From assembly GCA_033439295.1 (NCBI GenBank), contig JAVTLE010000016.1, positions 806,001-870,000 on the forward strand: 64,000 nucleotides of DNA, given 5' to 3'. Of this stretch, positions 11,388-22,486 are shown in pieces (position 1 is the stretch's first letter; every line of letters begins with the position of its first letter). The notes beneath the pieces are model-generated. The model was not told the DNA's origin, did not search any database, and worked only from the letters and a program-made list of their open reading frames with translations. Both the position numbers and the translations under genes were made by a program. Source of the DNA: Deuterostichococcus epilithicus (Eukaryota; Chlorophyta; Trebouxiophyceae; Prasiolales; Stichococcaceae).

Positions 11388-11957
11388 TCGCCGTTGTACC
11401 ATTAGACTCTTGTGTACAACACACCGCTCGCTCTCGGGGCGCAGGACAGGGGGACTAGTGAGGTGAAAGGTGCCAGACGAAGCACGCTATGATATGGTAC
11501 ATGGCCACGTGAGGCCAGCAATGTCCGCGGCACCGCTGCAACTTGAAGAAACGCTCTTTGGAAGAACCGGGTATGCTTGTTGAGGGCATTCAGAGAGCCT
11601 GGCACGTCATCATGTTCAAGCACTGCTCGGTGACACATGACGCCAACCCTCGGAACAACAATCGCTGCACAACTGTCCGCAACAGACTTCAACCAACTTC
11701 GGACGATTTCACACTAAGGCATGATGTATCGTGCATCAGGGTTCGTCTTCCTCACCAGTAAAACCTCTACACCCTACCTACCCAGACCTACCTTCCTATC
11801 ACAGTGGGCCAAGAAATTTGGTGGACACAGCTGAGTCGGAAGCAGTGCGACCCTGCATCCGTAGCCGCCAGCGCTCATGCTGCGCTGTCACGGGCCGCCC
11901 ACTCCATGTTTCGCCAGAGAGCGGTTGGCCGGGGCGACGTGGCTGGGGTCTGCAGCA
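11388..11957. other. Intergenic, convergent 3' ends
   Basis: This is 570 bp between the thioredoxin z stop and the stop I assign to the GEN1-like gene. The minus strand stays open for part of it in another frame, with a basic IRRRKRRGRR run, but the frame ending at 11958 fits the family better. No independent gene is supported. Confidence 0.45.
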
Positions 11958-14900
11958 TCACGGCGTCCCCGGCGCTTCCGTCGCCGGATTTGCGCGGCGT
12001 TGCAGCTCGTGCCATGCCAAGTGCAGCACCTCACACTTCTGGCGCACCTGCCGCTGCGACGAGACAACTGCTCAGGCCCAGCAGAATGTTCGCCCCAAAT
12101 GCGGCCGTGGAACGATTCCCTTGGAGAGGACAGGGGGTGCATACGCAGTGCCTGGGGAGAGAGGGCGAAGAGGGCGGTGAATGCCGGCACCTGGTCGAGG
12201 GTCCACTGGTTCCACTCGCCGCCCCCGAGGCCGCTGTCTGCCAGGATCTTGTAGATGGCCTCATCGTCTGGGGGCCGCAGCCTGCACCAGATGCAGCAGG
12301 AATCTCAACGGCTCCAAGAAGATGATTCAAGCAGTTCGTGCACGGCAGTCCAACGGTTGCTCAACGCCACACCACCCGGGCAAGGGGACGCATTGTCTGC
12401 GGCTGAAGTGCGCCCGGCTGCTGTGCGCCGCGCAGACCCTATGCATGACGAAACCAAGCAGTAAGTGGCTCTGAGTAACAAACCACTTCAGCCTCTCCCC
12501 CGGCGCCAAGCCCTGCCGCCGCTGCAAGGCACTCACGGCGGCGGCTCCCAGCGCCACCTGCCGCGCATAGGCGTTGCGGGCGATGCGTGACCGCTGCATG
12601 AAACCATGCGTCCTGCCTGCCTTCTTTGCGACCTGCACAGCAGAGCGGCTGAGTCTATACCAGGCCTTCCGCTGTACATCCAGGCTTTGCATCGCACCAG
12701 CCTCTGCGGCGCCTGCCTTGCACCAGCTGTGTTGCATGCACGGCGCGCCACGCAGCCTGGGGCAGCCTGGGGAAGGCGACAGTCGGACCAGTCGGATGGC
12801 GCCAGGGCAGCCACCTCATGCAGTAGGTGGGCATCTGGGTCGCTGCAGTAGCTGCAGGCGCACGCGGCGCCGCCGCTGTCGGCGCACCCGCCGTCGGCCT
12901 TTGGTGGGCAGAGCCCGCAGCGTCGGCTGGCTGAGTGCTGCTCCGCCGCGCAACCCTGCCCGCTGTCGTGGCCTGTGCACGGTGTGACTCGCCATTGGCA
13001 GAGCGCAATGGTGCTGCTCTGCACATGCGACCATCCCTTTGCTTCTTATAAACACACTCGGTCCCAGTCTGCAGGGACGTGCATGTCACAGCCATCTGGT
13101 TACAGGGTGGGTCGCAGTGTTCTTTGCAGCCAGGAGGGGGTCCTGTGGGGAGCACGATGCAAGCATGAGGGCATGCCGCAGCGTCCGTACAGGACAGACG
13201 GCAGACGCCAGGAGTTCAGACCACTGCGCCAGAGGTGCTCGGTCACGCGGACCAAGGCGGCAGCAGCCACAGCAAGCCGGCCGCTGTGTGCTCACCGCAG
13301 CGCCGGCAGCCGACACACGCCTTTGGCGGCGCCGGACCCCGCGGCGCCCTGATCTCGGCCCTCAGCAGCTCCACCGCGCTGGCCGTGCCCCGTGCCTGCT
13401 GCAGGCCCTGTAGCAATGTCACATGGACAGCGCAAATCGCTGCACGTGTTTGATGTGTGAATGCAACGGAAACCTTCCATGCCGTTGCGACGCAGCAGTT
13501 TCTCGGCTGGTGGGCGCCATTCGTCCAGGTAAGATTGCCAGGCGCTGAAGGAGACTTCGGCAATGGGTTACATGGAGTCTGTGCCGCATATGCGTCAAAG
13601 GCTCCAGGGATTGCCGGAAAGAGCGAGGGATCAGAGAACGAAGAGTGACGCAACGACCTTTGGTCAAGCACTCGAAGTGGCCAGCAAATGCACACCTGCT
13701 GCTGCGAGGTCAGCAGCTTGCGGACGGCGGGGAAGGCGGAAGCAGCAGACACGCCGCTGGCGCCGCACTTGTCGTAGTCGGCTCCTGTTAGCAGCGCCAC
13801 CGCCTGCATGGCCTGATGCGTGAACACAGAGCAGGTCTCCGAGTCAACAGTGCAACATGGACACAACGCTCGTCAGCAGCGATGCCACCGCCAGCATGAC
13901 ATGCGTCTGGTCAGTTAACGAACTCTGCTACAAGGCTCATGATTGCATCGTTCCCGGGGCGTTGGATGCGGTGCCCGCCACATAGCTGCCTGCCACATGG
14001 CGGTCTCTTGGTGAGGCAGTGGCGCCCCCGGCACGGCGAGCGTGATGCATTGTACCGCTCGGGAGGCAGGACTTGCAGACCTCAGATCCTGCGTCCCAGG
14101 CGTGGCACCTTGCTAGCGGCAGGTGGTGGCACTACCACCGGCGCCCGTGAAGGGAGGAAAAAGGGGGGGGGGTTTGAGTAGCTAGAACAGCAGGCTGCCA
14201 GCGCTGAATGCGGCAGGAAGGGACGCACGGTGGCGAAGGCCTCTGCGCCCTGGGAGCCCAACAGGGCAGCGTCCACGTCTGCTGCTAGGCACACCTCCAG
14301 GCAGCAGCTGGCTGGGTTGGTCGCCTGCGCCAGACAGGCAATCTCACAGCCAGACAGGCAATCTCACAGATGTATGCTGTCAGCGGCGCCCAGCGGCACA
14401 GGACCGCGGCTGCACCCGCCGCTGGGTGGAGTCAGCTGCACATGCCGCCTGGGAGCGGGTGCTATGTTTTGGTTTGCAGCCAGCTGATGCGGAGGTAGCG
14501 AGCAGGCTGGTCCGATAGATGTACATTATCGCACGCTCCCACACGCTCAGGGTCGTGGATGAAGCCTTGTGTGCGCCAGAGCCGTGCACTCGACTGCAGA
14601 CATGGTCCTTGACGTGTTCTCAAAAGTCTGAAATTTCTCCACCGACAGGTGGATGGTCTTGTAGACGGTGCGCGCGCCGAAGAGCAGCGCGTCGCCGTCG
14701 GGCGTCGCGACCGCTTCGACATGGCCCGCGACGTTCAGGGCTGCCGCGGTGGCCTCGCCCTCGCTGGGCGCCTGGATGACCGGCACCCCCTGCCGCCACA
14801 TGATCACTGCATGGGTTGCGAAGTCCCATCCCGGGCATCATAGCAACTCCCCTCCCCCCTTTTCCGGGGGTAGCGGACGCCCCTGGGCCGAGGGTGTGCC

Positions 14901-15524
14901 AAGGCACTTTCTGTGATTGAACATGCACGGGAAACTCCACGCTCCAAAGCATACCGACAAGCCTCGTGCATGATGAAGATCACACCATGGCCTGAAGCAG
15001 GCGGCAGGCCAGGTCGTTGATATGCTCCGCGCCGCAAGGCTCCTCCACCTTGTCGTCACCCCAGTCTTCGTCCTTCACCGCGAGCTTCTCCGGGTCGAGG
15101 TTGCCGCGCGCAATCAACACCGCCCGCTTCTCCACCGGCGAGCCGCCGTCCAGGACAGCGACCGGTGTGACTCCGCACCGCAGCCAGTGGCCCGTCTGCG
15201 GGGTTGAAAGGGGACACACACAATATCTGCACCAGAGCCTCTAACGGGGGTGAGGGCATATTCCCCATCCTCCAAGGACACCCGAGCAGCGTTGACGCCC
15301 CACAGAAGGCCGACTGCTCTCCTGAGCAGATGCACACGTGGCATAATGCAGTGTGAAGTGCCCATTGCTGTCGAGCCGACAAGCTGTGGGTGTCGTCGCA
15401 CCCTCTCGAAGAGGACCTTCAGGATGCGCGCATGCGGGCTGAAGATGCCAGCAATCGTCTTCTGGGTTGCGGCCTGGAAAATCCAGAGGCTGGTGTCGAC
15501 GGCCACCGCCTGGCCCCATACCGT
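11958..15524 (-). CDS. GEN1/Yen1-like Holliday junction 5' flap endonuclease (5' end not resolved)
   Basis: This is an XPG/Rad2-family nuclease of the GEN class, which cuts Holliday junctions and flaps in the nucleus. Exons in phase: 15402-15524, 14986-15195, 14643-14789, 14229-14324, 13696-13803, 13296-13407, 12815-12930, 12487-12632, 12191-12281 and probably 11958-12047; an exon between the last two may be missing. XPG-N shows VAVDTSLWIFQA and GVTPVAVLDGGSPVEKR. XPG-I shows VPVIQAPSEGEATAA and ATPDGDALLFG, with the acidic metal ligands in place. The helix-hairpin part has ALLTGADYDK. A Cys-rich segment follows (CVGC, CRRC, CGLCPP, CACSYC), and the end EVLHLAWHEL resembles the last strands of the GEN chromodomain. 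The first exon with Met and the GEN N-terminus should lie above 15524, but no candidate there fits in phase. Family call is secure, ends are approximate. Confidence 0.85.
14331..14370. repeat. 20-bp tandem duplication in a GEN1 intron
   Basis: The 20-bp unit cagacaggcaatctcacagc occurs twice in a row (the second copy differs only in the last base). It lies a few bases upstream, in transcript sense, of the splice acceptor of the exon at 14229-14324. Confidence 0.9.
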
Positions 15525-17684
15525 CTGCACAATCTCGCTGTGACTGCCCCTGCCCTGCGCGGCAGCGAGCTCGACTGAGCCAACAGTGACTGGCCGGGGT
15601 GCTTGCCTGCGCGTCGACGCCACCGACCAGCTGGACAAGTGAAACTGAATGGCATGCATGCGCCGCGGTGGGCCTGTACCCGCGGTGGAATCTCACCGCT
15701 TTGACGTGAACGAGGTCATTCTCCTTGATTACCTGCGAAGATCAGCAGATGCGTTGGACCGACATGCACCAGAAATGCACAGCGCAAGCGGTAGGTCTGC
15801 GTTGGGCTCAGCACGGCACGCTCACCTTCCAGAGCGAGTTGATGCCCATTTCAGTTCTACTACTCAACGCTCGGGCGGTTTCTGTGCAATAGCTTTTTTG
15901 TGTGCAAAGGGCTGGTCATCTCCATGCTGCTGAAGAGTTTGTGCCACTGCTTTGCACTGCACTGCTTCCGGCAGCTTGCAATCATTGAGAAAAGGTGGGT
16001 GTGCTGTATCCAAAGCCTTCAACGCCAATCTTGAGGTGGGGCCATGCTTTGCATGCTGTTGTAAGGCTTTCAACACGTGAGGCATGTGCACGCTAAACCC
16101 TAAACCCGCCCACGGTGAGAGGCTGAGGCAGGCTGAGCGGGAGAAGGAATTGTCACTACCGGTCGCAGTGCAAGCAGACAGATACACCATCGTTGCACCC
16201 GGTCGTAAGTTACCTCCTGCTGCGTCCCAGAGCCCGCGGCGGCGCAGCAGCGGCCTGCACCTTTGGACCCCCTTCACCATCTGCACCGGGCCTGCCCGAC
16301 GCGAGGGCTGGGAGTGTCCCCGCTGGCGCCTCGGTCCGCGTATGCAGCCGCACGACAAGATTTTCGCTGCTTGAAGGTGAGCATTGTAGTTGTCTTCGGG
16401 TGAGGTGATGGGGGGGTTCCATCCAGACCCCCGATCTGGGCGGGGGAACAAGCCGCCGAGGCCTTTGCGACCCGCAGTGCGTGTACATCAGATGATGCAG
16501 CTTATGGTCCAGATGCTGTGGGACAGTGGCTGTTCACAGAACAACAGCAGCGGAATGTTGCATCGTATCAACCACGGCGGCGACCCGCACGCCCCACAGC
16601 TAAGTCTGCCATGCGCAGAGCGCCGGCATCCCTCGCAGATCATGCGTCTGTCAGCGTACAAGCTACAAGAGCAGTCGTGAAGCAGTAGGGTGTTGTGGGC
16701 GACCGGCAAATGACACTTGCAGCCCAACTTAGTCACAACTGAAAACTGGCCGCGAGCGCATCGTGCGCGGCTGTGCTCTTAAGATCAGGACACGAGTCAT
16801 GTATTTGCCCTGCCCGGGCTGATGTGTCGTCGTGTTTGCTTCACCCGAGATCGTACAGTTCACCCGTCGGTGGGTGTGCCCGTGCGGGCGGTATTGTGCT
16901 CGGCGAGACTGTCGGCTGTGGTACACCACAGTGCCACATGACCGACGACCAAGGCCGGTCCGGGCTTATCGAGGAGTCAACTTGCCCTCAATGCACGCTC
17001 GCACCCAGCGGGAGGTTTCCTCAGCTTTTGTGCCGGCCGACCGCGCACGTGACCACACCTACAATACGCAGATCTGCTGCGCCAGAGGCCCTGTGGCCGT
17101 GTGTGGTGGTCAGCACTCCATCGCTTAGGGCGTCGCACATGCGTCTCGGCAGCGGCTGCATCCCTGAGCCGCTTGTGACAACCGGCTGCCACGTGTGGCT
17201 GTTTAGAGCCCCTCACTTGGCGTCATCCTGCTGGCTGTGATCGTCCAGCTGTTTGCGTCGGGGCGTCTTTGGGCAGGCGCACAGCTGGTCGTAGCTGACC
17301 TTGCGTGCGCGGGGCCTGTTTTCACGATTAGGGCTGTCCTCTTTCGTGTCCTCTACATTACCCGGTCGGTTGGGCGACAACTCCCGGTCGTGTCGTTCCG
17401 GTGCCTGTCCCTGCGCCCTGGCCATTGTCGCCTCATCCAACTGGCGTGCAACTCGTGCCACCACCGCAGCTCGTGCTGTCCAGTCCCAGGTTGGCGTGTG
17501 CTGCTGCAGGCACCGCTGCTTGAACGACGACGCTTGCAGTGAAGGCTGCCGCAAGCAGCAGCGCGTCGCCCCAAGCACGCAGCCGCCGCTGCCTGCGCTC
17601 GTGCAGCGGCAGCCTGCGCCCGCAGAGCAGCAGCGTGCTCGCGGCAGGCGCCGCCGCCGGCGACTGCACCGCCCGCACGGCGCC
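15525..17684. other. GEN1 5' part, then intergenic and upstream region of the PC-esterase gene
   Basis: The missing first exon(s) of the minus-strand GEN1-like gene should lie in the left part, and the promoter of the plus-strand PC-esterase gene in the right part. A minus-strand Met at 16280 starts MVKGVQ, reminiscent of GEN N-termini, but its reading phase does not fit the next exon. Between about 16400 and 17600 I see no supportable exon on either strand. A short telomere-type motif is at 16093-16107. Confidence 0.4.
16093..16107. promoter_or_regulatory. Two-unit telomere-type (telo-box-like) motif
   Basis: The sequence ctaaaccctaaaccc holds about two units of the plant/green-algal telomere repeat TTTAGGG. 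It is far too short for a telomere. AAACCCTA is the core of the plant telo-box promoter element, and this copy lies in the non-coding interval between two divergent genes, so a regulatory role is possible but untested. Confidence 0.4.
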
Positions 17685-20600
17685 ATGAACTCCGAGGCAG
17701 ACTTTGCGGCGCGGCCCGACCATGAGGCGGCGCCAGAGTCGCGGAGCAGCTCCCCGACCGCAGACAGGGACAGCGCCTCGTCAGACTCCAGGACGTCGGA
17801 TTCGAGGTGGACGTCCACCTCTGATGACGGTGACAGCCAGGCGGCTTCGCGCTTTGCTGGCCACCACACCAGCTGCAGCCTCCGGCAACGACGGTGCGCC
17901 GTTGTGCGTGCTGCAGTGCCATGCGCCGCTCGGCCGGCGTGACCTGTGCCATGCGGTCACGATTGGCACAGGTCACGATTGCTGCTGTCCCGACAAGAGC
18001 TCCCAATGATAAATCGCGCTGCCCTCCACACTTGATGGCTGAGTTGCCCTGTTGCCGACGCACAGGTGTGCGAGGCGGCGAGCCGGAGTCCCGGCGCCGC
18101 TGCTGACCGCCGCGGCTCTGTTTCTGGTGCTGCTTGGCAGCCCGGCGCTGGCGGCGGCGAAGCAGTGCACCAGGTACCGCGGCGCGGGCTGCCACTTCAC
18201 GGTCCGCCATGACGAGTCCGTGATCTACCCAGCCTGCCTGTCCGAGTGCAAGTTCGAGGTGAGTGAATCCTCGGCGCACAACGGCGCAGGCTTTGGACGG
18301 CATGTTTATGGGCCGCATGGTAGTAGGTCCTCGTTGTCCATCCATGACAAATGAAGTGCATGTGACCCCCAGTGTGTGCGTTCCCGCTGCAGCGTCGTTG
18401 CGGCCGAGCACTGCTGCAATGCTCACGCCAACCATGTCCTCGTGCAGGTGGAGCAGGAGATGCAGTGCCCCTTCTACTCCGGCGGCCTGTTCGTCACCGA
18501 GGAGCGGTCGGAGTGCGGCGATGACTTCATGGAGGTTGCGCCGCGGCAGATGCCCGGCTGCGACGGCCACTGCTGCCGCCTGCAGCACTCCTCAGGTGTG
18601 CAGCCGCGTGTTGCCGGGACGAGCTCGACGGCCAGTGCTCTGGGTGGGGCCATACTGCAGTCGTGGCAGCAGGCGGCTGCACGCCAGAGAGCCACACGGC
18701 ATCTGCAGCATAATACGCAAGGCTGTCGCCGGGGCCTCGTGGTGAACTTTGTAAAGGCAGGCTTGCTCACCGCACAGTTTCGCTGCCCGCTGCAGGCGCC
18801 TTCCTCAGAAAGGCAACAGAAACGCAGCCCCACCAGCTACAGTTCCAGCCAGGCGGCAGCAACGCCTGCCGCTTCGAGCAGTACAGCCGCGCTGAGGTCC
18901 TTGCGGCGCTCCAGGGCAGCGGCACTGCCGGCGCCGATGGCCCAGACGGCCCCCACCCGGGGTTGGACATCCTGGTGCGCATTCCAGATGAAAGTCCCGC
19001 AAAACCATCTCTCCAGACATTGTCTTATTGTGTGGAGGGGCGGCGTGTCAGCCCTCCAGCAGCATGGTGCGCCTTGGGATGAGCTGTACGGGGCTGGGTA
19101 GCTTGGCAAGTAGCCATGCACCCCCGTCTGCCAGCCAACGCTGTTTGCATCAGCGACCTGCCGGACAGCCTTGAACCTGGAGGGCCTGCATCAAAGGCTC
19201 CAGCATGCCCTGCAAGGCGTCCGGCCAGCGGCCACCATGCCATGCGCTTGACGCTGGCTGCCCTCCCTGTGCCGCAGGTTGTGGGGGACAGCCTCATGCG
19301 GCAGCTGTACAGCCGGTTGGTGCACATGATGCGCGGCCACAGCCGCATCGTGGACTACAAAATGCACACGCACGCAGCCTACTCCATCTGCGAGGTGCGT
19401 CTTGCCTCCTTCCACTGCGGCCGCTCTTGCCTCCTTCCTGCAATCAGCTCACAAGTCAGCTCACACACGCCATGTCCGGCCGAATGTTGGACTGGACAGC
19501 TTGCACATCAGCTAGCTCGACACTGCTGCCGCCCCGCAATGTCCTCCGATGCGTGCCCCGGGGACACGGGGTGCCCCCGCGTCTGAGCAGAGACTCTGTT
19601 GCTGATGACAGGAGGCGGACGCCTTCAAGACCGCGCCGTACAACGGCAACCGCAGCGCCCTGGCCGCCCGCCTGGACGACGACTACCTCGCCGGTATCGT
19701 GCCCGGCTTCTTCCAGGGTGCGTGCCAAGCAGTGTTGCTTTTGTGCTGGTAATTCTGCCCCGACTCCTCCCTGGATGCGTCACAGACCAGAAAGGAGTTT
19801 TAAGGTACTTCCAAGGGGTGTTTGAAGCACTTTTCAAACTGATACTCCTCAAGTGATCCCCAAAACACTGCGGAATGGGTGCCCTTGCCCCGCTGCTGTG
19901 CCAGCCTGCCAGCCAATCACTGAGGTCTCTCTGCCCCCCACCTCCCCCGGGGTCACTCGCCGCCCCTGCTGAACCCCACCGCATTGGTCGCATTGCAGGC
20001 GGCAGCAACGTGGAGCCGGCAGGGCTGTGCTCGAAGCGCGCCGCGGCGATCAACTACGTGCATGCGCCCACATGGGGCGACCAGGCCGCTGTGCTTGAGC
20101 GCTACTGGCCGGCTGTCACGCCGGGGCGCCACCCGGTGCTGGTGCTCAGCGTCGGCTTCTGGGAGAAGGCGGCCGAGGTCCCCCAGGTGTGGCATCGTCT
20201 AGCTTTTTCCCTAACCAAACCCTCCACCATCTGGCAGCCTCCAGCAGGTCGAGCTGCCGCCGCAGCCGCTGTCCAGGCCTGCAGTGCAGCGGTGCGCCCC
20301 GTCTAGAGAGGGGGGCTCCACACGGCGGGCCGCGGGGGCGGCTTCATGTCCATAGCAGCCCTCGGGTGTTTGTGCCGCAGCCTTGTGCTGTCGTACAGTG
20401 CTGACCCAGCTTGCAGCCTACTCTGCCCCACTGCACTACAATGCAAATGGTTTTTGGGGAGAACTCATTTCATATATTCCGACTATTGTAGGAGTACCTG
20501 GCGATGCTCACGGAGCTGGCGCAGAAGGTGGAACGCGTCTTCTTTGTGGGCCTGCCGACGCAGCGGGTGGTCAACGACGAGTGGCGGGCGGCCTACCGCT

Positions 20601-21405
20601 CGCGCAACGCCGCCATGGCCGCCTGGGCGGCCACCGCCGGGCCGCGCGCGGAGTTTCTGGACTTTGACGGCCTCGCGCACACGCCGGACGGCCCCGCCAG
20701 CGGCGCCGATGGCAACTGGCACTTCCAGTGCTTCCTGCAGTGGCCGTCCTGGAGGAATAAGAAGCTGGAGGGCCCCCCCGCAAACTACTTCAGGCAAGCG
20801 CCCGTCGCTGTGCTGTGCAAGCGTGTCTGGGATGGCGAAAGCCGTGCGGTCCTGTCCATGTCTCCATCGTCTGTGCTGGTCCTGAGGCAGACATTGCAAC
20901 TGGGCAGCCCTGTCAGTCCTGTCTCTTGTCAGCCCCATATCCAGTCGTGGTTTTTAAAGTGCAGGGACCGCGTGTACGGCCACCCCATCGAGGGCATCGT
21001 CATGACAGAGGACGGGCACTGCGCCGACGAGATGAACCGCAACCTCTGGAGCATGATCTTCAACGTCCTCCTCGGGGTGAGAATCACGAGCTGGCTGTTC
21101 GGCGGCATCAAACCCCCTGCAACCCTGAAGGTCTGACTGGCCAGCGGCATGTGTCTCCTCTGCCGCTGGGTGTCCTGACCTGAACTCTCACCAACCGCGC
21201 TGACGGCGCACACTGGCGCAATTTGCAGGACAAGGGGGAACCAGCCAGCCCCGAGGACCTCCTCGCAGCCGGTGCCGCTGCTGCCGGCAGCGTGGCGGAC
21301 CATGCCAGCGAGGCCGCGGCGGCGGGAGCCAGCGGCGCCGACTCCAGGCGGCATGGACCGAGGGTGCAGGATGCGAGGCGGCGGCTTCGGCGGCGCGCGT
21401 TCTGA
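17685..21405 (+). CDS. Membrane-anchored PC-esterase / GDS-motif (TBL-like) protein
   Basis: Ten exons join in phase: 17685-17806, 18066-18258, 18448-18595, 18796-18974, 19278-19394, 19612-19717, 19999-20186, 20492-20793, 20965-21076 and 21229-21405, giving 547 residues. A 40-residue Ser/Asp-rich tail and an Arg cluster precede one hydrophobic segment (PLLTAAALFLVLLGSPALAAA), so it is probably a type II Golgi/secretory protein. The luminal part has Cys-rich stretches, then VVGDSLMRQLY, the GDS block of trichome-birefringence-like/PC-esterase and Cas1-type acetyltransferases. Near the C-terminal half, DGNWHFQC gives the D-x-x-H pair expected of that superfamily. Such proteins move acetyl groups on cell-wall polysaccharides; the substrate here is unknown. 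The C-terminal 50 residues are Ala-rich and probably disordered. The intron after 20793 has a GC donor. Superfamily call is fair, exact family open. Confidence 0.72.
17941..17974. repeat. Perfect 10-bp inverted repeat in intron 1 of the PC-esterase gene
   Basis: The arms gacctgtgcc (17941-17950) and ggcacaggtc (17965-17974) pair perfectly around a 14-nt loop. The loop and right flank also share the direct repeat gtcacgatt. Confidence 0.8.
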
Positions 21406-22486
21406 CAGCTGCTGCCGCGCTCGGTCTGCAGCGCGCCACTGTGGCAGCAGGCTGCCTCCGGCTGCCAGGCTGCCGGGCTCGTTCATCCAGGGGACCCACA
21501 GGGGGGTGGGTCCGTCCATTGGCGCGGCGCCGACCAGAAGGTGCCACTGCGCCTGGGCACAGGCAGCGCAGCCGGCGGACTCTGCAGCCGGGACGATGCA
21601 GCGAACGTGGGTTGGTGAAACAGGGATTTATGTACGGTGGGCACCCTCCCCCACCACGGCTGGTGTCACGTCTCTTGATTGCGGGCGCTTGCACCTGCTC
21701 CCAGAAACGAGGTGTATGAGCCCGCCTGCCAGCGATCAGATTCCAGCGATTTTACAGCACTGGGTAGCAAAATTAGAAGTTGTGCAGAAGCTCTGAAGAT
21801 TCCACCCTGATAAAATTAGAAGACACCGAGAAGATTTTTGTGGGTTGCCGCCCTGCCGCAGCAAGCTTAGTCAACTGTGCAGAGCCCGCCCAATTAATGG
21901 ACAGAACTGTTATCCCTGAGCACGGCTCCTCTTGCATGCCGGATTTCTTTCATGTCATGTGCTTGGTGTGTACTTGGTTGGTCCTGCTTCTGCTGACGTA
22001 AGGCAAGGTAACTATTGACAGCATTTCATGCACTGACCGGTGGGTTTTACTGCTGTAAACATCATACGGACGCATCGGCCTCCTTGACTCACGTCAACAA
22101 AACGTCTGACATTGACTCGTCTACATATGTTCGAGCCTACGTTGAGCAGTTGGGCTGAGTGAAGATAACCTGCAGGCACAAAGTCCAAAGAATGCCGAGC
22201 CCTGCGTGTCTGCCGCCATCGCTGCGGCGGCGATCTGCTGCCCCAGTCAAGGTCTCACAGTGCGGAACAAGTTGTCGAACGTCTTGGCACCTTTTGACTT
22301 CCTCCACGCTGCACGAAGCCGCAAAGCATCAATGCAAGGCTGCTGCGGTCTTGTGGGTACTCCAGCATCCTGACGATTGCCTTGTCAGAACTTCTCCCCC
22401 TCCCCTTGTTGTCGATTCGATGTCACGTTCGCAACACCGTGAATTGGTGGCGTCTCAGGTTCTGTTATCAGATCGAGGTGGCAAAC
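21406..22486. other. Intergenic, convergent 3' ends (1.08 kb)
   Basis: The interval lies between the stops of the PC-esterase gene (+) and the cold-shock protein gene (-). It is less GC-rich than the genes. A short direct repeat aaaattagaag occurs at about 21768 and 21811. I see no exon with family motifs on either strand; open frames here are short and Ala/Arg-rich shadows. It probably holds long 3' UTRs. Confidence 0.45.

Noticed and set aside
16093-16107. Telomere or chromosome end
   Set aside because: Only about two units are present, with genes on both sides.
16214-16280. First exon of the GEN1-like gene (MVKGVQ...)
   Set aside because: The N-terminus is suggestive but the exon ends in phase 1, while the next exon (15524) needs phase 0. 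No intermediate exon was found.
17353-18588. 411-codon minus-strand open frame
   Set aside because: It is antisense to the first exons of the PC-esterase gene, has shadow composition (Ala/Arg/Gly), and has no domain. The plus-strand exons have family motifs and consistent phases.
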